Shown here: in pieces, positions 1 to 5,632 of the stretch | Numbering within the stretch: the stretch's first letter is position 1 | Layout of the letters: every line of letters starts with the position of its first letter | IMG/VR virus record: IMGVR_UViG_3300027770_002285 | Coordinates: 1 to 41,567 of that record | From: a virus | Strand: one strand, 5' to 3' | Length of the DNA: 41,567 nt | Translations under genes and position numbers: made by a program | Notes under the pieces: generated by a model | What the model was told of the DNA's origin: nothing | Databases searched by the model: none | What the model saw: only the letters and a program-made list of their open reading frames with translations

Positions 1-126
1 TACCCGGCCAGCACATTCAGCCACAATCAGCCGGGCGAACTTTTCTAATTCGTGAATTGGACACATACTACACACATCATCGTGTATGCCAGCCTGTTCA
101 GCAAGTTGTTGAAGTCGTTGATTCAT
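1..126 (-). CDS. Small hypothetical protein, 3' end outside window
   Basis: Forty-two codons are visible from an ATG at 126-124, reading MNQRLQQLAEQAG at the N-terminus and continuing off the left edge. The ATG overlaps the TGA of the upstream DNA glycosylase gene by 4 nt (ATGA), the usual sign of translational coupling in phage operons. The start 'LAEQAG' followed by a 'CSMCPIHELEKFARLIVAECA' type segment resembles short conserved phage proteins of unknown function. Two Cys in CSMC and a nearby His could bind a metal, but with the C-terminus missing this is only a guess. Confidence 0.6.
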   Translation of the reverse strand, partial: MNQRLQQLAEQAGIHDDVCSMCPIHELEKFARLIVAECAGRV

Positions 127-530
127 AATATTTCTTCTTCTAAATATCTCTTTAATTCTTTATCCAACGGCTGTACCGAGTAATTCTGTTTGAAAAATAT
201 CTCATAACTATCACTGCCATATTTACCGATACCATATAGGTCAGTAGCATCAATTCCATCCCAAGTCAACCAATCTCGGCTCATACCTACCAGACGCCGG
301 TATCTAACATTAGTCATGCCCAGAGGTTTGATAATGCTTTTGACAAATTCCTCGTCGGCGTTGATCAATGCGTCGGGTGTAGGAAACCAATATAGGAATT
401 CAGGTAGTGTGGTCTTAACAGGCTTGCGGCCAGTTTGGTTAAGCATGATCACGCCCACCATATGTTCCCAACTGTTGCGGATCTGTTGTTGTACCATTAG
501 ATCATCGCGTAAGGGTTCAAAGAATTTCAT
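123..530 (-). CDS. MBD4-like HhH-GPD DNA glycosylase (mismatch/base excision)
   Basis: A 135-aa protein that aligns by eye with the catalytic domain of MBD4, the eukaryotic thymine/uracil glycosylase of the HhH-GPD superfamily. Seen: an N-terminal segment like 'W..M....LNQT' (about residues 21-33), 'IIKPLGM.N.R' (66-76), the hairpin YGIGKYGSDSY (99-109), which matches the MBD4 HhH, and an Asp in PLDKEL (D123) where MBD4 has its catalytic Asp. The family flips out a damaged or mismatched base and cuts the N-glycosidic bond. Start: an ATG at 530 overlaps the TAA of the upstream 91-aa gene (TAATG) and has GGGAG 8 nt upstream. A longer version would need a TTG start at 545. The methyl-CpG-binding domain of MBD4 is absent, as in prokaryotic relatives. 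The substrate (G:T, G:U or a modified base) cannot be read from the sequence. Confidence 0.8.
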   Translation of the reverse strand: MKFFEPLRDDLMVQQQIRNSWEHMVGVIMLNQTGRKPVKTTLPEFLYWFPTPDALINADEEFVKSIIKPLGMTNVRYRRLVGMSRDWLTWDGIDATDLYGIGKYGSDSYEIFFKQNYSVQPLDKELKRYLEEEIL

Positions 531-805
531 TAAAGGTGCTCCCAAGTATTTCTATCATAATCCCAATGCCGCATATCGTAGAAATGCAGTTCTACAGCAT
601 ATCCAAACAGTCCCAGCATGATTCGAGCACCTGCATGGTCACCTGTAAATTTTGCATTGAATTCCACATCGATAATATATTCGGTGCGATATCCATTAAA
701 CTCCACGGCTTTGTGTTTGGTAATCGACCTGCTGATGTTCCATAGTATATCCCAAACAGAATTAGAATGCCATGGATTGGCAATGCTAAAGTTTAAATCG
801 ATCAT
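530..805 (-). CDS. Conserved small phage protein of unknown function
   Basis: A 91-aa protein beginning MIDLNFSIANPW and ending in a tryptophan- and histidine-rich segment around 'DHAGARIMLGLFG' and 'FYDMRHWDYDRN'. A C-terminus of the form DHAG...G..G....F.YD.RHW.Y recurs in small conserved phage proteins, but I know of no assigned function. Its stop overlaps the ATG of the glycosylase by one base. The ATG has no Shine-Dalgarno sequence and lies only 5 nt downstream of a perfect TATAAT -10 box (811-816), so the mRNA may be leaderless. No signal peptide or membrane segment. Confidence 0.75.
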   Translation of the reverse strand: MIDLNFSIANPWHSNSVWDILWNISRSITKHKAVEFNGYRTEYIIDVEFNAKFTGDHAGARIMLGLFGYAVELHFYDMRHWDYDRNTWEHL

Positions 806-810
806 ACAAT

Positions 811-839
811 ATTATACACAAAAAGAAAGGGTCCGTCAA
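811..839 (-). promoter_or_regulatory. Sigma70-like promoter overlapping the tmRNA terminator
   Basis: On the minus strand TTGACG (839-834) is followed by a 17-nt spacer and TATAAT (816-811). The -35 hexamer is exactly the loop of the terminator that follows the tmRNA gene. The expected transcription start falls at or next to the ATG at 805, implying a leaderless 91-aa mRNA. Seen: the hexamers and spacing. Inferred: activity. Confidence 0.6.
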
Positions 840-847
840 GACCCTTT
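820..847 (-). terminator. Intrinsic terminator of the tmRNA transcript
   Basis: AAAGGGTC (847-840) and GACCCTTT (833-826) form an 8-bp stem around the 6-nt loop TTGACG. CTTTTT follows on the minus strand. It lies just past the coding piece of the tmRNA and ends its transcription unit. Confidence 0.75.
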
Positions 848-849
848 GG

Positions 850-1270
850 TTGTTTTGGTAATAAGGTAAGTCCTACCTCACCAAAGCCTAAGCAGCTATG
901 GAATATAACTCGTCGTTTGCAGTTATGAAATTTGCTTGATTAACGGTCATCGCCTACCGTGCTGTCCACTCTGTTACTCTTTGCCCTGTCGAAACTATGC
1001 AGGCCCATTATAAAGTACACTAACCGCTCTGTTGCTACTGTATGCCTACAGCTTGTATCCATTCGTCTAATATACTTTATGGTGGACCTGGGGGGATTCG
1101 CACCCCCGTCCAGAACACTTTTCTCTTTGCTTCATACAGCAATAACTCTTATTTAACACACATAATGAAAGAGCACTTGCATATCTTCTTTGGCATACAC
1201 AACCTGTCTACGACCATACAGCCTTGCTTCTCTTTCCTGACCCAGGCATCTCAGTGTGCGTTAATCTTAC
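850..1270 (-). ncRNA. ssrA: Circularly permuted (two-piece) tmRNA
   Basis: tmRNA rescues stalled ribosomes and tags the nascent peptide for proteolysis. Read on the minus strand, the tRNA-like 3' half comes first: T-arm GGGGG-TGCGAAT-CCCCC (1107-1091), acceptor strand CAGGTCC (1090-1084), discriminator A, then CCA (1082-1080). A 73-nt intervening segment follows (1079-1007), then the 5' acceptor strand GGGCCTG (1006-1000) and the hallmark AGTTTCGACAGGG. GGGCCTG pairs over 7 bp with CAGGTCC and contains the G3-U70 pair recognised by alanyl-tRNA synthetase. P2 can form between 973-967 and 1117-1111. ACGGT/ACCGT gives a PK1-type stem. The tag frame lies at 920-888. A hairpin AGGTA/TACCT follows the tag. 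This order (acceptor piece, intervening segment, coding piece) is the permuted arrangement known in alphaproteobacteria, cyanobacteria and some betaproteobacteria. The outer ends (about 1270 and 850) are estimates, and the central pseudoknots are not resolved. CCA is encoded. Confidence 0.92.
888..920 (-). other. tmRNA tag reading frame ANDELYSIAA
   Basis: The resume codon GCA (920-918) is followed by AAC GAC GAG TTA TAT TCC ATA GCT GCT and TAG (890-888). With the alanine carried by the tRNA-like part this gives (A)ANDELYSIAA. It keeps the ANDE...Y start and the hydrophobic-Ala-Ala end of bacterial tags read by SspB and ClpX. The upstream bases CATAACT fit the usual context of a resume codon. 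Confidence 0.9.
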
Positions 1271-1276
1271 TTATCT

Positions 1277-1513
1277 TCAATGTTTTACAGCAAACATACT
1301 GCTGATCATCGCTCTTACCAAAACTAAATCACTTTCACATGTGACCACTATGGGTTCATCCAAATCTTCGTCATCTTCCCACGCTGCTTTTGGAAACTGT
1401 AAGAAATCAAAAATAGTTCTAAAGGTCACAGTCCTACCTTGTGTGTAGGCTAACTCTATCACATCCACTATGGAATTCACTACTTGTTGGGTTTTGAAAT
1501 CTAGCGGAGTCAT
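1277..1513 (-). CDS. Hypothetical protein, 78 aa
   Basis: An acidic protein beginning MTPLDFKTQQVVNSIVDVIE, with a DDEDLDEP stretch near residue 48. I recognise no domain. The first 45 residues (QQVVNSIVDVIELAYTQGRTVTFRTIFDFLQFP) could form two helices of a small DNA-binding-like fold, but this is weak. It lies between the lipoprotein gene (22 nt upstream) and the acceptor piece of the tmRNA, which starts close to its stop codon, so the two are probably on the same transcript. No clear Shine-Dalgarno sequence. Confidence 0.6.
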   Translation of the reverse strand: MTPLDFKTQQVVNSIVDVIELAYTQGRTVTFRTIFDFLQFPKAAWEDDEDLDEPIVVTCESDLVLVRAMISSMFAVKH

Positions 1514-1535
1514 AATAGTTAATTCAATTTAGCCA

Positions 1536-1673
1536 TCATTTGTCTCTACAGGTACGCTCGCTATAAACACGACCGTCTTTAGTGTGTATTTCTTGCCAAT
1601 CACTACATACGATTACACGAGTGACACAACCCGAAAGAGTTGCAGCCAATGCCAACATTAGTATGGTTTTCAT
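1536..1673 (-). CDS. Small lipoprotein, 45 aa
   Basis: The ATG at 1673 starts MKTILMLALAATLSGC, a short lipoprotein signal with lipobox LSGC (Cys16). The mature part is only about 30 residues and contains DWQEIHTKDGRVYSERTC. That segment closely matches the C-terminus of the 119-aa protein encoded immediately upstream (GWKEIQTPDGAIYRERSC), including a Cys at each end. The start lies 3 nt after the stop of that gene. Seen: signal, lipobox and shared motif. Inferred: anchoring to a host membrane as a fully processed lipoprotein. The function is unknown. Small phage lipoproteins include Rz1-type spanins and superinfection-exclusion proteins, but it has no Rz-like partner in the usual overlapping arrangement. 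Confidence 0.75.
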   Translation of the reverse strand: MKTILMLALAATLSGCVTRVIVCSDWQEIHTKDGRVYSERTCRDK

Positions 1674-1676
1674 ATT

Positions 1677-2036
1677 TTAACGGTAGTAGCAACTACGCTC
1701 ACGATAAATTGCACCATCGGGTGTTTGAATCTCTTTCCATCCATAGCAGGCCATTTGCAGTTCGCGTGGAGGAATTATCTGTTCACGCTGGACGATAACT
1801 GGAGGCTGTTGTTGTATGTAAACTGGTGGTTGTTGCTGTACAATCACAGTTTCTTGCCTATTTGAGTTGGCGATCGCTGCTCCAAAAATTCCACCAATTA
1901 CTAATGGAAATAGGATATCCGAACCTGAAGTTTTCTGCACATAGACATCACGATGCCCATGATTACGATACTCTCGATTATCCGCTTGTGCAAGACCAGA
2001 TGCCGCTAACATAATTACCAATAACACTTTTTTCAT
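1677..2036 (-). CDS. Exported protein with glycine-zipper segment and Cys motif, 119 aa
   Basis: A signal peptide (MKKVLLVIMLAASGLAQA, cleavage near residue 18) is followed by a basic segment. Then comes a hydrophobic Gly/Ala stretch LFPLVIGGIFGAAIANS (about 42-58) resembling a glycine-zipper membrane segment, and a Gln/Pro repeat (VIVQQQPPVYIQQQPPVIVQ). The C-terminal module is ACYGWKEIQTPDGAIYRERSC. This module is repeated in the 45-aa lipoprotein encoded next. The ATG is preceded by AGGAG and by TTAAATA (2060-2054). Likely periplasmic or outer-membrane associated. Function unknown. Confidence 0.8.
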   Translation of the reverse strand: MKKVLLVIMLAASGLAQADNREYRNHGHRDVYVQKTSGSDILFPLVIGGIFGAAIANSNRQETVIVQQQPPVYIQQQPPVIVQREQIIPPRELQMACYGWKEIQTPDGAIYRERSCYYR

Positions 2037-2053
2037 ATATAACTCCTGTCAGT

Positions 2054-2060
2054 TATTTAA
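2054..2060 (-). promoter_or_regulatory. Late-promoter-like TTAAATA
   Basis: TTAAATA lies 17 nt upstream of the 119-aa gene, a member of the NTAAATA set found before many genes here. A weak TTGACA lies about 40 nt further upstream (near 2095). Confidence 0.35.
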
Positions 2061-2076
2061 CGCTACAATACATAGT

Positions 2077-2211
2077 TTAGTTGATTTTTTCGGCTTTGTC
2101 AACCTGTATTGTTGATTCAACTGCCGGTTTGTCAATTTCTTTTTGGACCTTACCGGCGGTCCACCATCCAAACGATGACATAAAACCTATTATAAAAAAT
2201 GCTGCGTACAT
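2077..2211 (-). CDS. Small membrane protein, 44 aa
   Basis: The ATG at 2211 starts MYAAFFIIGFMSSFGWWTAG, a single N-terminal hydrophobic helix (residues 2-20) followed by a charged tail of about 24 residues. The start is 4 nt after the stop of the 213-aa coiled-coil membrane protein and the ribosome site GGGAAG overlaps that stop, so the two are probably translated together. Size and topology would fit a small holin-like or accessory membrane protein. No family is recognised. Confidence 0.65.
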   Translation of the reverse strand: MYAAFFIIGFMSSFGWWTAGKVQKEIDKPAVESTIQVDKAEKIN

Positions 2212-2215
2212 AATT

Positions 2216-2857
2216 TTACTTCCCTGCTAATGGATTATCTATTGCTTTTTGGATTTTACTATCCAATTCTTTCTTTAATGTTTCCACATCTTTGGTAACT
2301 TCTTTCTTCAACTGCTGTGTTTCAGCACTGACTTCTCTACGGGCCTGTGCCATTTCGGTTCTAACAGCATTGGCTTCGGCACGGGCTTTGTCCAAATCTT
2401 CTCTAACACCCTTACGCATTTCACGCATCTCACTTTCGGAATCACGCTGTGCTGCTTTAACAAACCGCTCAACTTGTTCTGTAACTGTTTCGTTTCTGCG
2501 TAAGTCGCTCTTGAGATCATTTTTAATATCGCGTGTATATCCATTTGCTTCGGCAACTGAATCTTCAGCCTTCTTGATTTTAGAATCAAGTATGGCCAAT
2601 CGCTTGTCAAATTCGGATAAGTCTGGTGCCGAATATTCCGATATCTTTTTCTTCATGCCCTGGTAATCTTTATAGACTTCAAAGCATCCATACAGACCAC
2701 CCAATATGGATGATACCAATGTAAACGCTACCATTAGTTTAGCAGGGGTAAATTCATATCCACCTATGCTGATAACAGTATCCTTGCTGGCATATTTTTT
2801 CACTGCCTCTTCGGCTTCATCAATCTTGGCATTTACATCTTTGATTTCTTCTGTCAT
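2216..2857 (-). CDS. Membrane-anchored coiled-coil protein, 213 aa
   Basis: A short charged N-terminus is followed by one transmembrane helix (LMVAFTLVSSILGGLYGCF, about residues 40-58). A long highly charged heptad-rich region (about 70-205) then follows, with KKISEY, DLDKARAEANAVRTEMAQARR and similar stretches. The C-terminus is IQKAIDNPLAGK. The start has a good AGGAGAT ribosome site. It lies directly after the nidogen-like gene (2 nt gap) and before the 44-aa membrane gene. A membrane anchor plus a long coiled coil could span the periplasm like an i-spanin, but the orientation is unproven and there is no sequence match I can name. Confidence 0.75.
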   Translation of the reverse strand: MTEEIKDVNAKIDEAEEAVKKYASKDTVISIGGYEFTPAKLMVAFTLVSSILGGLYGCFEVYKDYQGMKKKISEYSAPDLSEFDKRLAILDSKIKKAEDSVAEANGYTRDIKNDLKSDLRRNETVTEQVERFVKAAQRDSESEMREMRKGVREDLDKARAEANAVRTEMAQARREVSAETQQLKKEVTKDVETLKKELDSKIQKAIDNPLAGK

Positions 2858-2859
2858 TT

Positions 2860-4416
2860 TTATCTCCTGTATTGTTGGTCCACCATTTCTTGATGTAACC
2901 TATCACTGCTTAACTGTCTTAACGCACGGGCGTTATCTACGGTCTTTTGATTACCGTATATGTCCTTGGGTGCGTAGAATGCATTGTCCTTCATTGATGT
3001 CATGGCATATACATCAAATCCTTTTGGTTGTGTGGCCATTGCGGCTATATCAACACCACCTGCTAAATCGTTAGGTTGTATATCCTTCTTGACTGTTTCG
3101 GTTCTCTGTTCGTTTTGTGCTGATTCTATTATGGCTCTAACTTCAGTCAATGCTGTAAGTGTGGTGCCACGAGATTGTGGAGTCGGCATGGGCAACATAG
3201 AACTTTCAGCATCGTTGGCCATTGTGGCATTCCTATTGGCCACATATGCTGATGCCATCGAATAGTTTGATACCACTGTGGATGATCCCATCATGTCCAC
3301 GGGTTGTGATATGGATTGTATCATTTGCTGTGCTGCTGAATTAGCCTGTGCTGCCTGCGATGATTCCATGCTCATGCTGTTCAATGATTCAACTATGGCC
3401 ATAGATTGCTCTTGTGATTTAGCAGTGGCCTGTGCTGATGCTCGATTGGAGTTTTGTATTGACAGTGACTGTGTAGCCCGTTCGTTGGCCTGTATCCTGC
3501 TGACCGCACTTATCACGGCAGGAGATAGACCAGATCCCTGCGCCTGTCTGCTGACGGCCTGCACATCTCTCAAGGCTTGTGGGACATTGTCTGGTGGTGA
3601 GATTTCACCGCTTGTTGACAGTTGAACCCCACCCACATTTACAGTCTGTGCAGGAGTGTCTGCTGTAGTTGAATTAGTTGTAACTGCGGTTGTGGTAACT
3701 GTTACATTAGTTGAACTAGGTGTAACGGTAGGAGTTTCTGTTTTAACCCCTGTATATGAAACACCAAGTCCTGCAATGTTCACACTATTACCATAATAGT
3801 TCTGATAGTATTGTCCTTTACTTAAATCGCCAGTAAATCCCATAGTCACGGCTGCGGAAGAAACTACGGCACCACTCCAACGCATATCCACAGTTCCTCC
3901 AGAATCTAATCTAACTTCGAAACCGCTACGGTTATTGCTATTAGCATATTGGCTGGTTCCATACCATCCATATGTCATTGAATTCTCTGTACCCAAATAA
4001 TATGTACTTCCGCCATTGCGGGCATACAAGTCAGTCCATAATGGCATGATAGCATAGTTGTATCTGCTGTCAGTCGTTCTAGAAAGATCAACTCCTGAAC
4101 AGCAGAAGTTACCTGTAATAGAAGGATTTTGGAAACTGACTACACCGTTACTGTGCATCCATGAGTTAGAGAATGTCTGTCCAAAATAAGAAAATTGGAA
4201 TTGTAACGGCACAAGGGTATTACCATCATCGCCAAGGTATACCTGTGTAGCTGATTGATTGTTTTTAAGTTCTTGCAATGCTGGAACATTTGAGCCAGTC
4301 ATAACACTGACTGTGAGTCCGTTGCCAATTGGAACAGAAACTATGTCAGCATTAGAAAATCTTGAAAACAATAGCACCGAGCAAAGCGCCCAGGCCAATA
4401 TTTTTGATAGTTTCAT
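2860..4416 (-). CDS. Secreted nidogen-like (NIDO-type) protein, 518 aa
   Basis: A signal peptide (MKLSKILAWALCSVLLFSRFSNA) is followed by a beta-rich region, about residues 40-225. This contains F.FSYFGQTF..SWMHSNG.VSF, a pair of Cys (NFCCSG), MPLWTDLY and YGTSQYANSNNRSGFEVRL. The pattern (phi-F-x-Y-G...NG.i.F...W.D) resembles the extracellular NIDO/nidogen domain. A Thr/Val-rich linker (about 230-265) leads to an Ala/Gln/Ser-rich, mostly helical C-terminal half. The start overlaps the end of the upstream Asn-rich gene by 65 nt. The ATG is preceded by a weak AAGAAG. A protein of this kind would be exported from the infected cell rather than packaged. Function unknown. Confidence 0.75.
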   Translation of the reverse strand: MKLSKILAWALCSVLLFSRFSNADIVSVPIGNGLTVSVMTGSNVPALQELKNNQSATQVYLGDDGNTLVPLQFQFSYFGQTFSNSWMHSNGVVSFQNPSITGNFCCSGVDLSRTTDSRYNYAIMPLWTDLYARNGGSTYYLGTENSMTYGWYGTSQYANSNNRSGFEVRLDSGGTVDMRWSGAVVSSAAVTMGFTGDLSKGQYYQNYYGNSVNIAGLGVSYTGVKTETPTVTPSSTNVTVTTTAVTTNSTTADTPAQTVNVGGVQLSTSGEISPPDNVPQALRDVQAVSRQAQGSGLSPAVISAVSRIQANERATQSLSIQNSNRASAQATAKSQEQSMAIVESLNSMSMESSQAAQANSAAQQMIQSISQPVDMMGSSTVVSNYSMASAYVANRNATMANDAESSMLPMPTPQSRGTTLTALTEVRAIIESAQNEQRTETVKKDIQPNDLAGGVDIAAMATQPKGFDVYAMTSMKDNAFYAPKDIYGNQKTVDNARALRQLSSDRLHQEMVDQQYRR

Positions 4417-5326
4417 TCTTTTCTTCTTTTTCTAATTGTGGAATCTGTTCTTGATTTTGTGCCCATGCAGCACGAGCGGCTTCTCCAATTTTACCATCAT
4501 ACGGGCACGGTGTTCCTGCCGCCATCATAGCATCAAACACACGACGATCTTGGCACATGGTCGCAACTGCTGCCACCTTCATACCCATATCATACAATGT
4601 CTTACTCAACTTTAATCTTTCGCAATTCATATCGCGGATGGTGCCACCACTACTTACACCGAATATCTGTGTCTGTACCGCACCACTACTACCTGTTGTG
4701 CATAGGTCAGCATTACCACCACTCATCATAGAAGGTGCTGCTGCTGTTGGAGGAGGTTGGATAATCTTCTGTGTGATAGTAGTATCGTTGATATTGCGGT
4801 TGGTCATATCTCCAGAGTTGACATTTTGGTTCACATTGGTAGATGAATTGACATTGTTGTTAGTATTAGCAGATGTTGTGGTATTGATATTTCTATTAGT
4901 CATGTCACCCGTGTTGACATTGTTATTGTTATTAGTGTTGGTGCTTGATGAAGTATTGCTGTTGACATTATTGTTATTATTGGTCATCGTGCCACTGTTG
5001 ACATTGTTATTATTGTATGTCATTGTACCACTATTAACATTGTTATTGTTGTTGGTCATTGACCCACTGTTGACATTGTTGTTGGTATTCACACTGGTGC
5101 TACTATTGACATTATTATTGTTATTGGTAGAAGTGCTGGTAACCGCTGTATTATTAACATTGGTCACTGTACCACTATTAACATTGTTATTAGTGATAGT
5201 GCTGGTACTGGTACTTGTACTGTTAGTATCTACAAGTGTGCTGGAATCGTAAGTTGTGGCTTGACCAAGTGTCGTGAGACAAGCCAATAACAGAGCAGTG
5301 AACCCTGTGCGTATTTTTCTAAACAT
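4352..5326 (-). CDS. Exported Asn-rich repeat protein with C-terminal Cys domain, 324 aa
   Basis: A signal peptide (MFRKIRTGFTALLLACLTTLGQA) is followed by about 165 residues of degenerate repeats of the type NNNNNVNSGTMT, in which Asn, Thr and Ser make up most residues. A compact domain follows (about 195-290) with cysteines in DLCTTG, MNCERL, MCQDRR and PCPYDG and the helix KLSKTLYDMGMKVAAVATMC. The C-terminus is a hydrophobic Gly-rich helix (IGLGALLGAIVFKIF). Cysteine domains like this occur in marine and freshwater phage proteins of unknown function. The repeat could stack as a beta-solenoid or form an amyloid-like fibre. The last 65 nt overlap the next gene. Confidence 0.8.
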   Translation of the reverse strand: MFRKIRTGFTALLLACLTTLGQATTYDSSTLVDTNSTSTSTSTITNNNVNSGTVTNVNNTAVTSTSTNNNNNVNSSTSVNTNNNVNSGSMTNNNNNVNSGTMTYNNNNVNSGTMTNNNNNVNSNTSSSTNTNNNNNVNTGDMTNRNINTTTSANTNNNVNSSTNVNQNVNSGDMTNRNINDTTITQKIIQPPPTAAAPSMMSGGNADLCTTGSSGAVQTQIFGVSSGGTIRDMNCERLKLSKTLYDMGMKVAAVATMCQDRRVFDAMMAAGTPCPYDGKIGEAARAAWAQNQEQIPQLEKEEKNETIKNIGLGALLGAIVFKIF

Positions 5327-5329
5327 TCT

Positions 5330-5384
5330 ATAACCCCCGTTATAGAATTATTTATGGCATATCGCCTTTCTAAACGGGGGTTAT
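5330..5384 (-). promoter_or_regulatory. 12-bp inverted repeat that can cover a ribosome-binding site
   Basis: Minus strand ATAACCCCCGTT (5384-5373) is fully complementary to AACGGGGGTTAT (5341-5330). The second arm carries the GGGGG that would act as the ribosome-binding site of the Asn-rich gene (ATG at 5326). A late-promoter-like ATAAATA lies in the 31-nt loop between the arms, so only transcripts starting upstream of it would contain both arms. Confidence 0.55.
5349..5355 (-). promoter_or_regulatory. Late-promoter-like ATAAATA
   Basis: ATAAATA 22 nt upstream of the Asn-rich exported gene, inside the loop of the inverted repeat. Transcripts from it would lack the distal arm and leave the ribosome site free. 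Confidence 0.5.
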
Positions 5385-5394
5385 AATGATTTAG

Positions 5395-5538
5395 TTATGC
5401 TCGGAAGTAATTCAATACATTACCGTGACCATAAAGGCTTTCAGCAAGCATTTTGGCCTGGATATCGTTATCTGCATTAACGATAACATTAGCAGTTTGG
5501 GTTTGATTCAAACGGATCCAAACTCGATATTGATACAT
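5395..5538 (-). CDS. Small conserved phage protein, 47 aa
   Basis: The ATG at 5538, with AGGAG 8 nt upstream, starts MYQYRVWIRLNQTQTANVIV. The rest, with DNDIQAKMLAESLYG, follows the pattern of short phage and bacterial proteins with a single beta-beta-alpha unit (V.A.N..QA..LAE..YG). It has its own consensus sigma70 promoter and is separated from the next gene by the inverted repeat. This suggests early monocistronic expression. Function unknown. Confidence 0.75.
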   Translation of the reverse strand: MYQYRVWIRLNQTQTANVIVNADNDIQAKMLAESLYGHGNVLNYFRA

Positions 5539-5567
5539 AGCAGACTCCTGTGTGTTGTTAAGTAATA

Positions 5568-5596
5568 ATTATAACAAGGTTTTACCAGTTTGTCAA
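5568..5596 (-). promoter_or_regulatory. Consensus sigma70 promoter
   Basis: TTGACA (5596-5591), 17-nt spacer, TATAAT (5573-5568): both hexamers are perfect. The predicted start near 5561 gives a leader of about 23 nt with AGGAG for the 47-aa gene. Confidence 0.85.
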
Positions 5597-5632
5597 GAGA
5601 AAATGGAGAGATCTGTAAACATTGGTCTCTCC
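5597..5632 (-). terminator. Probable intrinsic terminator after the M15 peptidase gene
   Basis: GGAGAGA (5632-5626) pairs with TCTCTCC (5611-5605) across a 14-nt loop and is followed by ATTTTCTC. It sits directly before the sigma70 promoter. The 60 nt between it and the peptidase stop hold a palindromic AATGCTATGCATT and a second arm complementary to the loop (TCTGTAAAC with GTTTACAGA), but no gene. Confidence 0.5.

Noticed and set aside
531-545. A TTG start at 545 for the DNA glycosylase
   Set aside because: The ATG at 530 has a TAATG overlap and a well-placed GGGAG.
959-1305. Plus-strand frames across the tmRNA, one containing GGPGGIRTP
   Set aside because: This peptide is the usual false translation of the strand opposite a tRNA-like T-arm and acceptor stem. 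The minus-strand tmRNA explains the sequence.
4557-5252. 231-aa Leu/Val-rich plus-strand frame
   Set aside because: It is the antisense of the Asn/Val/Ser repeats; its composition follows directly from that repeat and it has no start signals.
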